Assembly (NCBI RefSeq): GCF_902833055.1
Contig: NZ_CADFEJ010000001.1
Span: 868,001-932,000 of the forward strand
DNA length: 64,000 nucleotides
Reading direction: 5' to 3'
Source: Burkholderia territorii
GTDB lineage: Bacteria > Pseudomonadota > Gammaproteobacteria > Burkholderiales > Burkholderiaceae
The notes under the pieces were generated by a model. The model did no database searches. It saw only the letters and a program-made list of their open reading frames with translations, and was not told where the DNA came from. The stretch's first letter is position 1. Each line of letters starts with the position of its first letter. The position numbers and the translations under genes are program-made. Shown one piece after another: positions 10,230 to 19,586 of this stretch.

Positions 10230-10359
10230 CGCGCGATCGCGGCGCGCGGCTTCATCGCCGGCAGGACGGGCGAAGAAGCCGCCGCCCGGTTCGACCGGCG
10301 TGTCCCGCGCCCGCGTCCACGCGCACCACCGGCACCGCCCGCTCCCGCGGCGGCCGCAT

Positions 10360-10385
10360 GCCCGGCGGCTGTGGGATAATCGACG
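10360..10385 (+). promoter_or_regulatory. Possible ilvD promoter -10 element
   Basis: TGTGGGATAATCG contains an extended -10-like GATAAT at 10375-10380, about 110 bp upstream of the ilvD start. The upstream DNA is very GC-rich and no convincing -35 is visible at the right distance, so this is only a candidate. Confidence 0.3.
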
Positions 10386-10488
10386 AGTTTGCCCAGGGCG
10401 CAGCTCAAGAGGTTGTTCGCACGGGCGCGCGAGAGGCCTCCATTCCCGTGCCTCCACCCATTTCCGCGATATTTCTTCAGCCATCACC

Positions 10489-12348
10489 ATGCCCACATAC
10501 CGTTCCAAAACTTCCACCGCCGGTCGCAACATGGCAGGTGCGCGCTCGCTGTGGCGCGCCACCGGCATGAAAGACGACGATTTCTCGAAACCGATCATCG
10601 CGGTCGTCAACTCGTTCACGCAGTTCGTGCCCGGGCACGTGCACCTGAAGGATCTCGGCCAGCTCGTCGCGCGCGAGATCGAAGCCGCCGGCGGCGTCGC
10701 GAAGGAATTCAACACGATCGCCGTCGACGACGGCATCGCGATGGGTCATGACGGCATGCTCTATTCGCTGCCGAGCCGCGACATCATCGCCGACTCGGTC
10801 GAGTACATGGTGAACGCGCACTGCGCGGACGCGATGGTGTGCATCTCGAACTGCGACAAGATCACGCCGGGGATGCTGATGGCCGCGATGCGCCTCAACA
10901 TTCCGGTGATCTTCGTGTCGGGCGGCCCGATGGAAGCCGGCAAGACGCGCCTCGCGAACCCGGTCACCAAGGCCATCGAGCTGAAGAAGCTCGACCTCGT
11001 CGACGCGATGGTGATCGCGGCCGACCAGTCGTATTCGGATGCCGACGTCGCCGAGGTCGAACGCTCGGCCTGCCCGACCTGCGGTTCGTGCTCGGGCATG
11101 TTCACCGCGAACTCGATGAACTGCCTGACCGAGGCGCTCGGCCTGTCGCTGCCGGGCAACGGCACGGTCGTCGCGACGCACGCCGATCGCGAGCAGTTGT
11201 TCAAGCGCGCCGGCCGCCGCATCGTCGAGCTGACCCGCCAGCACTACGAGCAGGACGACATGCGCGTGCTGCCGCGCTCGGTCGGCTTCAAGGCGTTCGA
11301 GAACGCGATGACGCTCGACATCGCGATGGGCGGTTCGACCAACACGATCCTGCACCTGCTCGCGATCGCGCAGGAAGCCGGCATCGACTTCACGATGAAG
11401 GACATCGATCGCCTGTCGCGCGTCGTGCCGCAGCTGTGCAAGGTCGCGCCCAACACGAACAAGTATCACATCGAGGACGTGCACCGCGCGGGCGGCATCA
11501 TGGCGATCCTCGGCGAGCTGGACCGCGCCGGCAAGCTGCACACCGACGTGCCGACCGTGCACGCGCCGACGCTGAAGGATGCGCTCGACCAGTGGGACAT
11601 CGTTCGTACGGAAGACGAAGCGGTCCGCACGTTCTATCTGGCCGGCCCGGCCGGGATCCCGACGCAGGTCGCGTTCAGCCAGGACACGCGCTGGCCGAGC
11701 CTCGACCTCGACCGTGCCGAAGGCTGCATCCGCTCGTACGAGCATGCGTTCTCGAAGGAAGGCGGCCTCGCCGTGCTGACCGGCAACATCGCGCTCGACG
11801 GCTGCGTGGTGAAGACGGCCGGTGTCGACGAAAGCATTCTCGTGTTCGAGGGCTCCGCCCACGTGACGGAGTCGCAGGACGAAGCGGTCGAGAACATCCT
11901 GAACGACAAGGTCAAGGCCGGCGACGTGGTGATCGTGCGCTACGAAGGCCCGAAGGGCGGCCCCGGCATGCAGGAAATGCTGTACCCGACCAGCTACATC
12001 AAGTCGAAGGGCCTCGGCAAGGCATGCGCGCTGCTGACGGACGGCCGCTTCTCGGGCGGCACGTCGGGCCTGTCGATCGGTCACTGCTCGCCGGAAGCCG
12101 CTGCGGGCGGTGCGATCGGCCTCGTGCGCGACGGCGACCGGATCCGCATCGACATCCCGAACCGCACGATCAACGTGCTCGTGTCGGACGAGGAACTCGC
12201 ACGTCGCCGCGAAGAGCAGAACGCGAAGGGCTGGAAGCCGGCGCAACCGCGCCCGCGCAAGGTGTCCGCTGCGCTGAAGGCCTATGCGAAGCTGGTGATG
12301 TCGGCCGACAAGGGCGCCGTGCGCGACCTGTCGCTGCTCGACGACTGA
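10489..12348 (+). CDS. ilvD: Dihydroxy-acid dehydratase
   Basis: Iron-sulfur dehydratase of branched-chain amino acid synthesis, converting 2,3-dihydroxy-isovalerate and -methylvalerate to the 2-oxo acids. It has 619 aa, the length of the E. coli [4Fe-4S]-type enzyme. Cluster and metal ligands are visible in [24 protein letters not shown] (residues about 120-132) and [20 protein letters not shown] (about 190-210). The C-terminal [18 protein letters not shown] is the catalytic segment. The ATG at 10489 starts [10 protein letters not shown]. It stands alone between the hydroxyproline arm and a strong terminator, so it is likely monocistronic. Confidence 0.95.
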   Translation: MPTYRSKTSTAGRNMAGARSLWRATGMKDDDFSKPIIAVVNSFTQFVPGHVHLKDLGQLVAREIEAAGGVAKEFNTIAVDDGIAMGHDGMLYSLPSRDIIADSVEYMVNAHCADAMVCISNCDKITPGMLMAAMRLNIPVIFVSGGPMEAGKTRLANPVTKAIELKKLDLVDAMVIAADQSYSDADVAEVERSACPTCGSCSGMFTANSMNCLTEALGLSLPGNGTVVATHADREQLFKRAGRRIVELTRQHYEQDDMRVLPRSVGFKAFENAMTLDIAMGGSTNTILHLLAIAQEAGIDFTMKDIDRLSRVVPQLCKVAPNTNKYHIEDVHRAGGIMAILGELDRAGKLHTDVPTVHAPTLKDALDQWDIVRTEDEAVRTFYLAGPAGIPTQVAFSQDTRWPSLDLDRAEGCIRSYEHAFSKEGGLAVLTGNIALDGCVVKTAGVDESILVFEGSAHVTESQDEAVENILNDKVKAGDVVIVRYEGPKGGPGMQEMLYPTSYIKSKGLGKACALLTDGRFSGGTSGLSIGHCSPEAAAGGAIGLVRDGDRIRIDIPNRTINVLVSDEELARRREEQNAKGWKPAQPRPRKVSAALKAYAKLVMSADKGAVRDLSLLDD

Positions 12349-12395
12349 TGCGGTGCGGCGGGCCGCGCTAACGGCCCGCCCGCATGATACGGAAG

Positions 12396-12418
12396 CCGCT
12401 CTTCGGAGCGGTTTTTTT
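12396..12418 (+). terminator. Rho-independent terminator of ilvD
   Basis: The stem CCGCTC (12396-12401) and GAGCGG (12406-12411) closes a stable TTCG tetraloop. It is followed at once by seven T residues. It lies 48 bp after the ilvD stop codon. Confidence 0.93.
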
Positions 12419-12464
12419 CGTCCGGCGCCAGCCGGAAGCCCCGACACCGGGGGCCGTCAATCGA

Positions 12465-13259
12465 TCAATGACGGAACTCGTCGGTGCCGCCCCATCCGCC
12501 TCCACCACCGCCGCCGCCGTGGTTTCCGCCGCCTTGCGCCCGCGCGCCGCCGCCGCCCTGATACGTCGGCGGCGCCATCATGCGCGCCGCGCCACCGCTG
12601 GGTGCCGGCGCCTGCGGCGGTGCCGGCTGATGCACGGCGCCACCGCCGGGCCTCGGCGCGGGCGCAGGCGCAGGCGCGGGCGCTGCCTGTGGCGCCGGCG
12701 CACGGTTCGGGCCGCTCCAGCCACCGCGCGTGGCGGATGGCCGTGCATCGTGCCGCTCCGCTGGCTCACCGCCCGGCGCGCGCTGAATCGGCCCGCCCGG
12801 CTGCAGATGCCCGTAGCCGGGCTGCGTCCCGCCGGGGCCGATGCGCGGCTCGGCGCGATGCTCCCAGCGGTCGCGATCGTGAAACCACGGCCGATGGCGG
12901 TAATAGCGGTCCCAGTACGCGCCAATCGCGAAGCCGGTCACCGGCACACCGATGATCGCGCCGTACTCGAGCAACGGCACGTAATTGCCCTGGTACGGAT
13001 AATCGAGCTGCTCCGCGTCGATCCAGCCGCGCACACCCGGCAGCGCGACGTCGCACCACGAGTAGTCGCTCAGGCAGCCGAACACGTCCAGCGCGGTGCC
13101 CGGTGGAATCTGCGCAACGACCGGATAATCGGGTGCCGGCCCCGCAAAGATCTCGGCCGCCGAGTTCGTGTAGGCGCTGCTTTGCGCGTCGGCGATGCCC
13201 GGCGCGGCCACGATGCCGAACAGGACGGCGCACAAACTTCGGATGATCGTGTTGCTCAT
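12465..13259 (-). CDS. Secreted SH3-domain protein with Gly/Pro-rich tail
   Basis: Exported protein of 264 aa. A signal peptide (SLCAVLFGIVAAPGIADAQ, about residues 8-26) is followed by a bacterial SH3 domain at about residues 30-90 (AEIFAGPAPDYPVVAQIPPG, then WCDVALPGVRGWI). A low-complexity Pro/Ala tail and a Gly-rich C-terminus (about 175-264) complete it. Bacterial SH3 domains usually bind peptidoglycan peptides or cell-wall partners, so a periplasmic or envelope role is likely. It is followed on the same strand by nothing, and preceded 34 bp upstream by a lipoprotein gene, so the two probably form an operon. No enzyme activity is suggested. Confidence 0.8.
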   Translation of the reverse strand: MSNTIIRSLCAVLFGIVAAPGIADAQSSAYTNSAAEIFAGPAPDYPVVAQIPPGTALDVFGCLSDYSWCDVALPGVRGWIDAEQLDYPYQGNYVPLLEYGAIIGVPVTGFAIGAYWDRYYRHRPWFHDRDRWEHRAEPRIGPGGTQPGYGHLQPGGPIQRAPGGEPAERHDARPSATRGGWSGPNRAPAPQAAPAPAPAPAPRPGGGAVHQPAPPQAPAPSGGAARMMAPPTYQGGGGARAQGGGNHGGGGGGGGWGGTDEFRH

Positions 13260-13292
13260 GGTGCTCTCCCGCGCGGGGTCGCCGCGCGTCGG

Positions 13293-13706
13293 TCAGTGTC
13301 GGTGGCCCCCGCCCCAATGCCCGCCTCCCCAGTGGCCGCCGCCCCACGGACGGTGCCAGTAGCCGCCGCCCCAATGCCCCCAGAAACCGAGGCCGATCGC
13401 GACGGGCGGCCCGTACCAGCCCGGGTAGTACGCGGGATAGTAGGCCGGGTAAGGCACGTAGGCCGGCGCGACATATACCGGAGCCGGTACGTAAGCGTAA
13501 TCGTCTGCCGGTGGCGGCACCGTGGGCGTCGACGGCGCGCTCGATCCGGCGGATGCCGGCGCGACCGGAAACTCGCGCTGCGACACCGTCGCGGGCACGG
13601 GTGCGTAATACGGCGCATAGCCGTACGGGCCGATGTAATAACAGCCGCTCAGCATGAGCATGGTCAGCGCCATGACGACGGGCCGCGCGGCGGGAATCGG
13701 GTTCAT
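13293..13706 (-). CDS. Tyr/Pro/Gly-rich lipoprotein
   Basis: Lipoprotein of 137 aa. The signal peptide MNPIPAARPVVMALTMLMLSGC ends in the lipobox LSGC, with Cys22 as the lipid-modified residue. The mature chain is rich in Tyr, Pro and Ala (AYVPYPAYYPAYYPGWYG). It ends in a His/Gly/Trp-rich tail built on GGGHWGGGHW repeats, which could bind metal ions. Similar YXPYG-rich envelope lipoproteins are common in Burkholderia and have no established function. It is upstream of and likely co-transcribed with the SH3-domain gene. Confidence 0.8.
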   Translation of the reverse strand: MNPIPAARPVVMALTMLMLSGCYYIGPYGYAPYYAPVPATVSQREFPVAPASAGSSAPSTPTVPPPADDYAYVPAPVYVAPAYVPYPAYYPAYYPGWYGPPVAIGLGFWGHWGGGYWHRPWGGGHWGGGHWGGGHRH

Positions 13707-14015
13707 TCGGGGCTCCGCGGTAAATCGGCGCGTCGCCGCGTGGCGCGCGCCTGACTCTAGCTTACGTCCGCCGCATATTTCTGCGGGTTTGATCGGTTAC
13801 TTTTTGTTTCGCCACACCAAAAGCGGGGCGCGATCATACGGGCATGCCGCGTGCTCGCGCGTCAGCCGCGCCGACGTTGAAGTTGGCGCAAATGCCCTCA
13901 AGTTGACTATCGAGTCAGGCTGGCCGGCGCGGACGGGTGTTCGCGGCCCCCGGCGGCCTGCAATCCGCGGACTTCGGCCCGCACAGACAGGAACGCGGCT
14001 CGCGCCGCCATCGAC
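13707..14015. other. Intergenic region between lipoprotein and sigma factor genes
   Basis: A divergent spacer of 309 bp. The part near 13770-13810 is AT-richer (TATTTCTGCGGGTTTGATCG), which would suit a promoter for the lipoprotein gene. I see no RNA gene or clear operator. No strong ribosome binding site precedes the sigma factor ATG; the nearest AGGAA is about 21 nt away. Confidence 0.4.
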
Positions 14016-15578
14016 ATGACTACGCCACGCCCCACGCTTCGGGCGGACACGCCCCTCGATCCGATCATCCAGCTGCTGGCGCTTGCCGGCGAACAGGGTT
14101 ATCTGACGCACGCCGACCTCGTCGACGCGCTGCCGCCGGAAAGCGACAGCCCCGACGCGCTGGACGTCGTGCGCGCAGCGCTCGCGGACATCGGCATCGC
14201 CGTGCTCGACGAGCCCGCCGCGCCGGCGCCGTTCGCGGGCACCGCACCGGTCGACGTCGATCGCGACGCGCTCGACGAAGGCCGCGCGCTGCTCGGCGAT
14301 CTTGCCCGTGGCGCCAGTGCATCGACCGATCCGCTCGCGCTGTACATGCGGCGCATCCACGCGGTGCCGCTGCTCAAGCGCGAAGACGAAATCGTCCTTG
14401 CACGCGAGATCGAAACGGGCCGCCATCAGGTCCTTCACGCGCTCGCCGGCTGTCCGTCAGCGGTCGAGACGCTGCTCTCGCACCATGCCGCAACGCGCGC
14501 AAGCGGTGCGACCGCCAACGAAGGCGACGACGTCGACGATGGCGGAGCCGATGCGCCCGCACCTGCGCGCTACGACGCGCTGCAGGACGCGGTGGCGGCG
14601 GTGCGCGACGCATTGCACATGCAAGGTTGCCGCTCGGCCGAGTACCGCGATGCGCGTAATCGTCTGACCGCGCTGCTCGGCACGCTCGCGTGGGTAGCGC
14701 CGGCCGTCGACGAAGCGAGCCGCGTCCTGCGCGCGCTCGCCGCCGCTCCGGCGGAAGGCGGGACGACCGCCGCCGCCGGCACCGACGCCGCGTGCTTCGA
14801 CGCCGTCGCGCGGCGCGCGCTCGGCGCCGCGCTGAGCGACGGCCAGCAAAAGGTGCGCGACGGCACGCGGGCGATGCTCGAGGCAAACCTGCGCCTCGTG
14901 CTGTCGATCGCGCGCAAGTACATGAACCGCGGCGTCGACCTGCCCGATCTGGTGCAGGACGGCTGCCTCGGGCTGATGCGTGCGATCGAGAAGTTCGAAT
15001 ACCGGCGCGGTTTCAAGTTCTCGACCTACGCGACCTGGTGGATCCGGCAGGCGGTCGCGCGCGCGGTGGCCGACCGCTCGCGCACGATCCGCGTGCCCGT
15101 GCACGTCGGCGACCAGTACCAGCGCGTGCAGCGCCATGCGCTGCGCTTTCGCCAGCGCACGGGCCGCCGTGCGACGCCGGCCGAACTCGCGGCCGAGACC
15201 GGGCTCGCCGAGGACAAGCTGCGCGCGGTGCTCGCGCTGCCTGCCGAGCCGCTGTCGCTCGACACGCCGCTGCCCGACGCGGATACCGGTCTCGTCGACC
15301 TGCTCGAGGACCAGGCTTCGGCAAGCCCGTTCGAGCGGCTGGCGGACACGCGCATGCGCGAATGCGTGACGTCGCTGTTGCGCTCGGTCACGCCGACCGA
15401 GGCCGACGTGCTGCGCCGGCGGTTCGGTCTTGGCGGCGCCGAGCCCGACACCTACGACGCGATCGCGCAGGACGCGGGGATGTCGCGCGAACGCGTGCGG
15501 CAGATCGAGAAGCGCGCGCTCGCCACGCTGCGCATGGCCGCGGAGGCCGAGGGCGCACACTCGTTCCTCGACGCGTAA
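14016..15578 (+). CDS. RpoD-like group 1/2 sigma-70 factor
   Basis: Sigma factor of 520 aa that would direct RNA polymerase to housekeeping-like promoters. A region 1.1-like segment is at about residues 14-66 ([20 protein letters not shown]), and region 1.2 at about 108-138 ([20 protein letters not shown]). An Ala-rich non-conserved region of about 145 residues follows. Regions 2.1-2.4 are at about 287-365 ([33 protein letters not shown]), and region 4 at about 448-508 ([19 protein letters not shown]). It is shorter than a typical beta-proteobacterial RpoD of over 650 aa and lacks a long acidic tract. This suggests an accessory primary-like sigma on a secondary replicon rather than the essential RpoD. 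The start at 14016 is tentative. Confidence 0.88.
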   Translation: MTTPRPTLRADTPLDPIIQLLALAGEQGYLTHADLVDALPPESDSPDALDVVRAALADIGIAVLDEPAAPAPFAGTAPVDVDRDALDEGRALLGDLARGASASTDPLALYMRRIHAVPLLKREDEIVLAREIETGRHQVLHALAGCPSAVETLLSHHAATRASGATANEGDDVDDGGADAPAPARYDALQDAVAAVRDALHMQGCRSAEYRDARNRLTALLGTLAWVAPAVDEASRVLRALAAAPAEGGTTAAAGTDAACFDAVARRALGAALSDGQQKVRDGTRAMLEANLRLVLSIARKYMNRGVDLPDLVQDGCLGLMRAIEKFEYRRGFKFSTYATWWIRQAVARAVADRSRTIRVPVHVGDQYQRVQRHALRFRQRTGRRATPAELAAETGLAEDKLRAVLALPAEPLSLDTPLPDADTGLVDLLEDQASASPFERLADTRMRECVTSLLRSVTPTEADVLRRRFGLGGAEPDTYDAIAQDAGMSRERVRQIEKRALATLRMAAEAEGAHSFLDA

Positions 15579-15591
15579 CGCGTCACATCGC

Positions 15592-15636
15592 GCGCGCGTG
15601 CGTGCGTGCGTGCCGCAGCAGAGGCACGCACGCGCG
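15592..15636 (+). terminator. GC-rich hairpin after the sigma factor gene
   Basis: CGCGCGTGCGTGC within 15592-15604 pairs with GCACGCACGCGCG at 15624-15636. The left arm is part of a CGTG tandem run, so alternative pairings are possible. It lies just after the sigma factor stop. There is no T-run, so termination, if any, would need help from other factors. Confidence 0.35.
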
Positions 15637-15779
15637 GCCCCGGTGCGGCACGTGCAACGTTTGCCATTGACGCACATCAAGTTTTCCTCGTCGCTCGTCA
15701 TGACAATGTGCTGAAATAACAAGTGGACCGGCGCGCTGCGCGCGGTGTCCATCCGTTTGCACATCACCGGGCGCCCCAC

Positions 15780-16658
15780 ATGCAAACGACCATCAGCCAA
15801 ACACACGAGGAAAACCGGCAGATCGCGGCCTGCCTGCGCGAGGCCGCGCAGTTGCTTGCCGATCAGGGCGCGAATCCTTATCGGGTTGCCGCCTACCGCG
15901 CATCGGCCGATACGATCGAATCACTCGCGGACGGTATTCGCATGCGGTTCGATGCGGGCGGTGTCGATGCGCTCGGCGCACTGCCGGAGGTCGGCACGGG
16001 CGTCGCGCAGGCGATCGCCGAACTGCTGGTGACCGGACGCTGGCGCCTGCTCGACCGGCTGCGCGGCGACGCGGAGCGCGTGTCGGCATTCGAAGCCGTG
16101 CCGGGCATCGGCCACGCGCTTGCCCTGCGAATTCACGACCAGTTGCACATCGATACGCTCGAGGATCTCGAACGCGCGGCCCGCAGCGGCCAGCTCGAAG
16201 CGATCCCCGGCGTCGGCCCGCGGCGCGCGGCCGGCATCCGCGCGGCGCTCGACGACGTGCTGAGCCGGCGCCGGCGCTGGCAAGGCCACGCGCGCGACGC
16301 CGGCCTCGGCACCGAGCCGCCGGTCGAACTGCTGCTCTACATCGATCGCCTGTACCGCAACAAGGCCGCCGCCGGGATCCTGCCCACGCTCGTGCCACGT
16401 CGGCTGAACGCGGACGTGAGCATTCAGCCGCCGGTGATGCACATGACGAAAGGCGGCTGGCATTTCACCGCGCTATGCCCGTATCCGGCACGCCCGCAGG
16501 AGTCCGGTCGCACCGCGGACTGGGTCGCGCTCTACTTCTACGATGCGTTGCAATGCGAGTATCAGCGGACCGTCGTCACCGAAACGCTCGGCGCGCTCGT
16601 CGGCAAGCGCATCGTGCGGGGACGCGAGATGGAATGCCGCGTGTATTACGCGGGATGA
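15780..16658 (+). CDS. Helix-hairpin-helix protein with PolX-like N-terminus
   Basis: Cytoplasmic protein of 292 aa. Residues about 1-75 resemble the 8-kDa domain of DNA polymerase beta/PolX (EENRQIAACLREAAQLLADQ, PYRVAAYRASADTIESL). Residues about 75-165 carry two HhH motifs (ALPEVGTGVAQAIAELL and AIPGVGPRRAAGIRAALDDV) that bind DNA backbone non-specifically. The C-terminal 120 residues have no polymerase palm or PHP domain and I do not recognise them. ATG 15780 is chosen because it starts the 8-kDa fold. It is not a complete PolX, which is over 550 aa. A role in DNA repair or DNA binding is inferred from the HhH part only. Confidence 0.78.
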   Translation: MQTTISQTHEENRQIAACLREAAQLLADQGANPYRVAAYRASADTIESLADGIRMRFDAGGVDALGALPEVGTGVAQAIAELLVTGRWRLLDRLRGDAERVSAFEAVPGIGHALALRIHDQLHIDTLEDLERAARSGQLEAIPGVGPRRAAGIRAALDDVLSRRRRWQGHARDAGLGTEPPVELLLYIDRLYRNKAAAGILPTLVPRRLNADVSIQPPVMHMTKGGWHFTALCPYPARPQESGRTADWVALYFYDALQCEYQRTVVTETLGALVGKRIVRGREMECRVYYAG

Positions 16659-16743
16659 CACGTGCGGACGCCGCGGCCATTGCACGGCCGCCGCGCGGCG
16701 CGCCCAAGCGGCCGTGCTTCGACAAACCGCGCGACCTGACCCT

Positions 16744-17169
16744 TTACGCGCCTTCCGTCTTCATGCGACGCGCCGGATGGCGATGCGCCGCGATGCGCAG
16801 CAGCTTGCGGAACGACGGACACTCGAGATGGTTCGGCGCCGGGCAAACGGCCGTGTGCCGCAACGCGTCGCGCACCGCGCCGAGACGGCGGATCGTTCGG
16901 TCGAGCTCGTCGGCCTTGTCGTCCAGCTTCGCGCGATCGATCGCGGGCCGGCCGTCCGCGTCGAACATCGCGAGGATGTCGTCCAGCGAAAAACCGGCCT
17001 CGCGGCCGAGCGCGATCAGCGCAAGGCGCTCCAGCACCGACTCGTCGTACTGGCGCCGCAGCCCGTGACGGCCGTTCGGCACGATCAATCCCTTTTCCTC
17101 GTAATAGCGCAGCGTCGACGCGGGCAATCCCGAGCGGCGCGCGACTTCGGCGATATCCAGACGGCTCAT
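16744..17169 (-). CDS. MerR-family transcriptional regulator
   Basis: Regulator of 141 aa. The N-terminal winged helix-turn-helix is MSRLDIAEVARRSGLPASTL, with the conserved RYYEEKGLI wing. A dimerisation helix follows at about 75-110. The C-terminus has two cysteines in CPAPNHLECPSF, which could sense metal or redox. The ATG is at 17169. No obvious target is adjacent on the opposite strand; the next gene is a MarR gene in the same orientation. Autoregulation through the dyad just upstream (17178-17191) is possible. Confidence 0.85.
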   Translation of the reverse strand: MSRLDIAEVARRSGLPASTLRYYEEKGLIVPNGRHGLRRQYDESVLERLALIALGREAGFSLDDILAMFDADGRPAIDRAKLDDKADELDRTIRRLGAVRDALRHTAVCPAPNHLECPSFRKLLRIAAHRHPARRMKTEGA

Positions 17170-17177
17170 GCTCGATC

Positions 17178-17200
17178 TCAAGTGAACTTGAAGTTGCAAG
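17178..17200. promoter_or_regulatory. Dyads in the merR upstream region
   Basis: TCAAGT-GA-ACTTGA (17178-17191) overlaps a second dyad AACTT-G-AAGTT. They lie within 30 bp of the merR start, where MerR proteins typically bind long-spacer promoters. Binding is inferred. Confidence 0.4.
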
Positions 17201-17443
17201 ATAGTCGCTCGACTCCTTCGACACAAGCCTGGGCCGCCATGAACGACCGAAGGCGATTCGCGGCCCGGCAGGCCGTGTCGCCGCGACCGCGCCGAGCTCA
17301 TCCGATTTCGCGCCGCGCATTATGCTGACCACGGCGGGAACGACACGGCACGGCAACGTCAGGCATCGGGTATTCGGAGCGAGACTTCATCCGGCGGCGT
17401 TCCGGCTTGCCGGGCCGCATCGTCGATGCATCGCCCGCCGCGT

Positions 17444-17884
17444 TCATTCGCCGCCGCTGTCGATCAGGTTGCGGCGCACGCGGCCGAGCAGGCGTACGAG
17501 CGTGTCGCGCTCGTCGCGCGTGAAGCCGCGCAACCCGTCGTCGGTGACGGTGTCGCCCACCTCCAGCATCTGCGGAAAGATGTCGCGCGACTTGTCGGTC
17601 AGCCGGATCACGAACGCACGGCGGTCGTCGTCGTTCGCGCTGCGTTCGATCCACCCGCAGGCTTCCATCCGGTCGAGCAGCCGCGTCAGCGAGATCGGCG
17701 TGATCTCGAGCCATTCCGCGAGCCGCGCCTGGTTCATCTCGCCCTTCCATGTCAGGTACGCGAGCACGCGGCTTTGCGCGCGCGTCAATCCGATGCGCTT
17801 CGCGCGCCGGTCGAACAGGCGTCCTTGCAGGCGGGCCACGTCGGAAATCAGGTAGCCGATCCGGTTCTCGTAAGTCTCGTCCAT
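17444..17884 (-). CDS. MarR-family transcriptional repressor of the adjacent efflux pump
   Basis: Repressor of 146 aa with the MarR winged-helix fold. The recognition region is LAEWLEITPISLTRLLDRME (residues about 55-75), and the wing contains DRRAFVIRLT (about 86-95). It is divergent from the DHA2 drug-efflux gene at 18017. An AT-rich imperfect palindrome lies between the two, the usual arrangement for a ligand-released repressor. The ligand is unknown. Confidence 0.9.
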   Translation of the reverse strand: MDETYENRIGYLISDVARLQGRLFDRRAKRIGLTRAQSRVLAYLTWKGEMNQARLAEWLEITPISLTRLLDRMEACGWIERSANDDDRRAFVIRLTDKSRDIFPQMLEVGDTVTDDGLRGFTRDERDTLVRLLGRVRRNLIDSGGE

Positions 17885-17942
17885 GCGGCGATTATAGGGG
17901 CAGGCCGCGAATCGCCCTCGCCATCCGCCAGGCGATGAGCAC

Positions 17943-17969
17943 GAATATAATAAGCGTGCTTATAATTCG
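17943..17969. promoter_or_regulatory. Probable MarR operator
   Basis: GAATATAATAAGC-GT-GCTTATAATTC is a near-palindrome centred at about 17957, in a sharp AT-rich island of the 132-bp divergent spacer. The half-sites differ only by a small indel. It overlaps TATAAT-like hexamers on both strands, so binding would block both promoters. The assignment to the MarR protein is inferred from position and symmetry. Confidence 0.7.
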
Positions 17970-18016
17970 AGCCATACCGGATCGCCGTCCACGGCGACCG
18001 CCCCACGGAGACACGC

Positions 18017-19549
18017 TTGAACCCCGCCGCCGACGCCCCCGCCACGCCGCCCGCCCTCAACCGGCCGATGCTGACCTTGTCGATCATGCTCGCGACGCTG
18101 ATCCAGACCCTCGACAGCACGATCGCGAACGTCGCGCTGCCGCACATGCAGGGCACGCTGTCCGCGTCGCAGGACGAAATTACCTGGGTGCTCACCTCCT
18201 ACATCGTCGCCGCCGCAATCGCGACGCCGCTGACCGGCTGGCTCTCCGACCGCCTCAGCATGAAGCGGCTGCTGACCCTCTCGATCGCGGGCTTCACGAT
18301 CGCGTCCGCGCTGTGCGGGCTGTCCGAGTCGCTCGTGCAGATCGTCGGCGCGCGCTTGCTGCAAGGCGTGTTCGGCGCCGCGCTGGTGCCGCTGTCGCAG
18401 TCGATCCTGCTCGACATCAATCCGCGCGAGAAACAGGGCCAGGCGATGGCGATCTGGGGAATGGGCGTGATGGTCGGGCCGATCCTCGGCCCGACGCTCG
18501 GCGGCTGGCTGACCGACAGCTACAACTGGCGCTGGGTGTTCTTCATCAACGTGCCGATCGGCGCGTTCGCGCTGGCCGGCGTGCTGACCTTCCTGCCCGC
18601 CCGCGCGCCACGCCCGCACGTGAAATTCGACGCGTTCGGCTTCGCGACGCTCGCGCTCGCGATCGGCGCATTCCAGGCGATGCTCGATCGCGGCGAACAG
18701 CTCGACTGGTTCGGCTCGTACGAAATCCGCATCGAGGCGCTCGTCGCCGCACTGAGCTTCGCATTCTTCCTCGTGCATACCGCGACCGTCGGCAAGGCGT
18801 CGTTCTTCAAGTCGGAACTGCTGCGCGACCCGAACTTCGCGACCGGCACGCTGTTCATCTTCGTCGTCGGCGCGGTGCTGTACGCGACGCGCGCGCTGTT
18901 GCCGCCGATGTTGCAGAACCTGATGGGCTATCCGGTCGCGACGACGGGCCTCGTCACGGCGCCAAGTGGCGCCGGGACCATGATCGCGATGCTGTTCGTC
19001 GGGCGCTTGTTGAAATACGTGGATGCGCGGGCTTTGCTGTTCGCCGGACTGACGATTTCCGCGCTCGCGCTGTGGCAGATGATGCAGTACACGATCGTGC
19101 TGTCCGAGGCGGACATCGTGTGGCCCGGCGTGATCCAGGGCTTCGGGCTGGGGCTCGTGTTCGTGCCGCTGAGCGCGCTGTCGTTCTCGACGCTGCAGCC
19201 CGAGCTGCGCGCGGACGGCACGGCCACCTACAGCCTGATGCGCAACATCGGCAGCAGTATCGGCATCTCGATCGTGCAGACGCTGATGACGCGCAACACG
19301 CAAGTCGCGCATGCCGACCTCGCGACCCACATCACGCCGTTCAACCCGGCCGTGCAGGCGATGGCCGGCAGTCACGCCGACATCGCGCTGCTCGATCGCA
19401 CGATCAACCAGCAGGCCGCGATGATCGCCTACCTGAACGACTTCAAGCTGATGTTCGTCGCGACGCTGCTGATGATCCCGCTGTTGCTGCTGATCCGCCC
19501 GCCGCAGAAAACGGCGAGCGTGAACGTCGCGCATGCGGCGATGGATTGA
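18017..19549 (+). CDS. DHA2-family MFS drug efflux transporter (EmrB/QacA type)
   Basis: Inner-membrane proton-drug antiporter of 510 aa with about 14 transmembrane helices. Visible motifs are the helix-1 signature LIQTLDSTIANVALPHM and the antiporter motif C (GVMVGPILGPTLGGW, about residues 154-168). It starts with TTG at 18017, supported by CGGAG 6 nt upstream and by the helix order; no ATG precedes the first helix. There is no adjacent EmrA-like adaptor or TolC-like gene, so it may work alone or with distant partners. It is controlled by the divergent MarR gene. Confidence 0.9.
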   Translation: MNPAADAPATPPALNRPMLTLSIMLATLIQTLDSTIANVALPHMQGTLSASQDEITWVLTSYIVAAAIATPLTGWLSDRLSMKRLLTLSIAGFTIASALCGLSESLVQIVGARLLQGVFGAALVPLSQSILLDINPREKQGQAMAIWGMGVMVGPILGPTLGGWLTDSYNWRWVFFINVPIGAFALAGVLTFLPARAPRPHVKFDAFGFATLALAIGAFQAMLDRGEQLDWFGSYEIRIEALVAALSFAFFLVHTATVGKASFFKSELLRDPNFATGTLFIFVVGAVLYATRALLPPMLQNLMGYPVATTGLVTAPSGAGTMIAMLFVGRLLKYVDARALLFAGLTISALALWQMMQYTIVLSEADIVWPGVIQGFGLGLVFVPLSALSFSTLQPELRADGTATYSLMRNIGSSIGISIVQTLMTRNTQVAHADLATHITPFNPAVQAMAGSHADIALLDRTINQQAAMIAYLNDFKLMFVATLLMIPLLLLIRPPQKTASVNVAHAAMD

Positions 19550-19586
19550 CGATGCGACGCGCACGGGCCCGCCGCGGGCCGCAACG

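Noticed and set aside
15598-15636. CGTG run after the sigma factor considered as an RNA gene
   Set aside because: It is a simple tandem run with a hairpin and shows no tRNA or known small-RNA structure.
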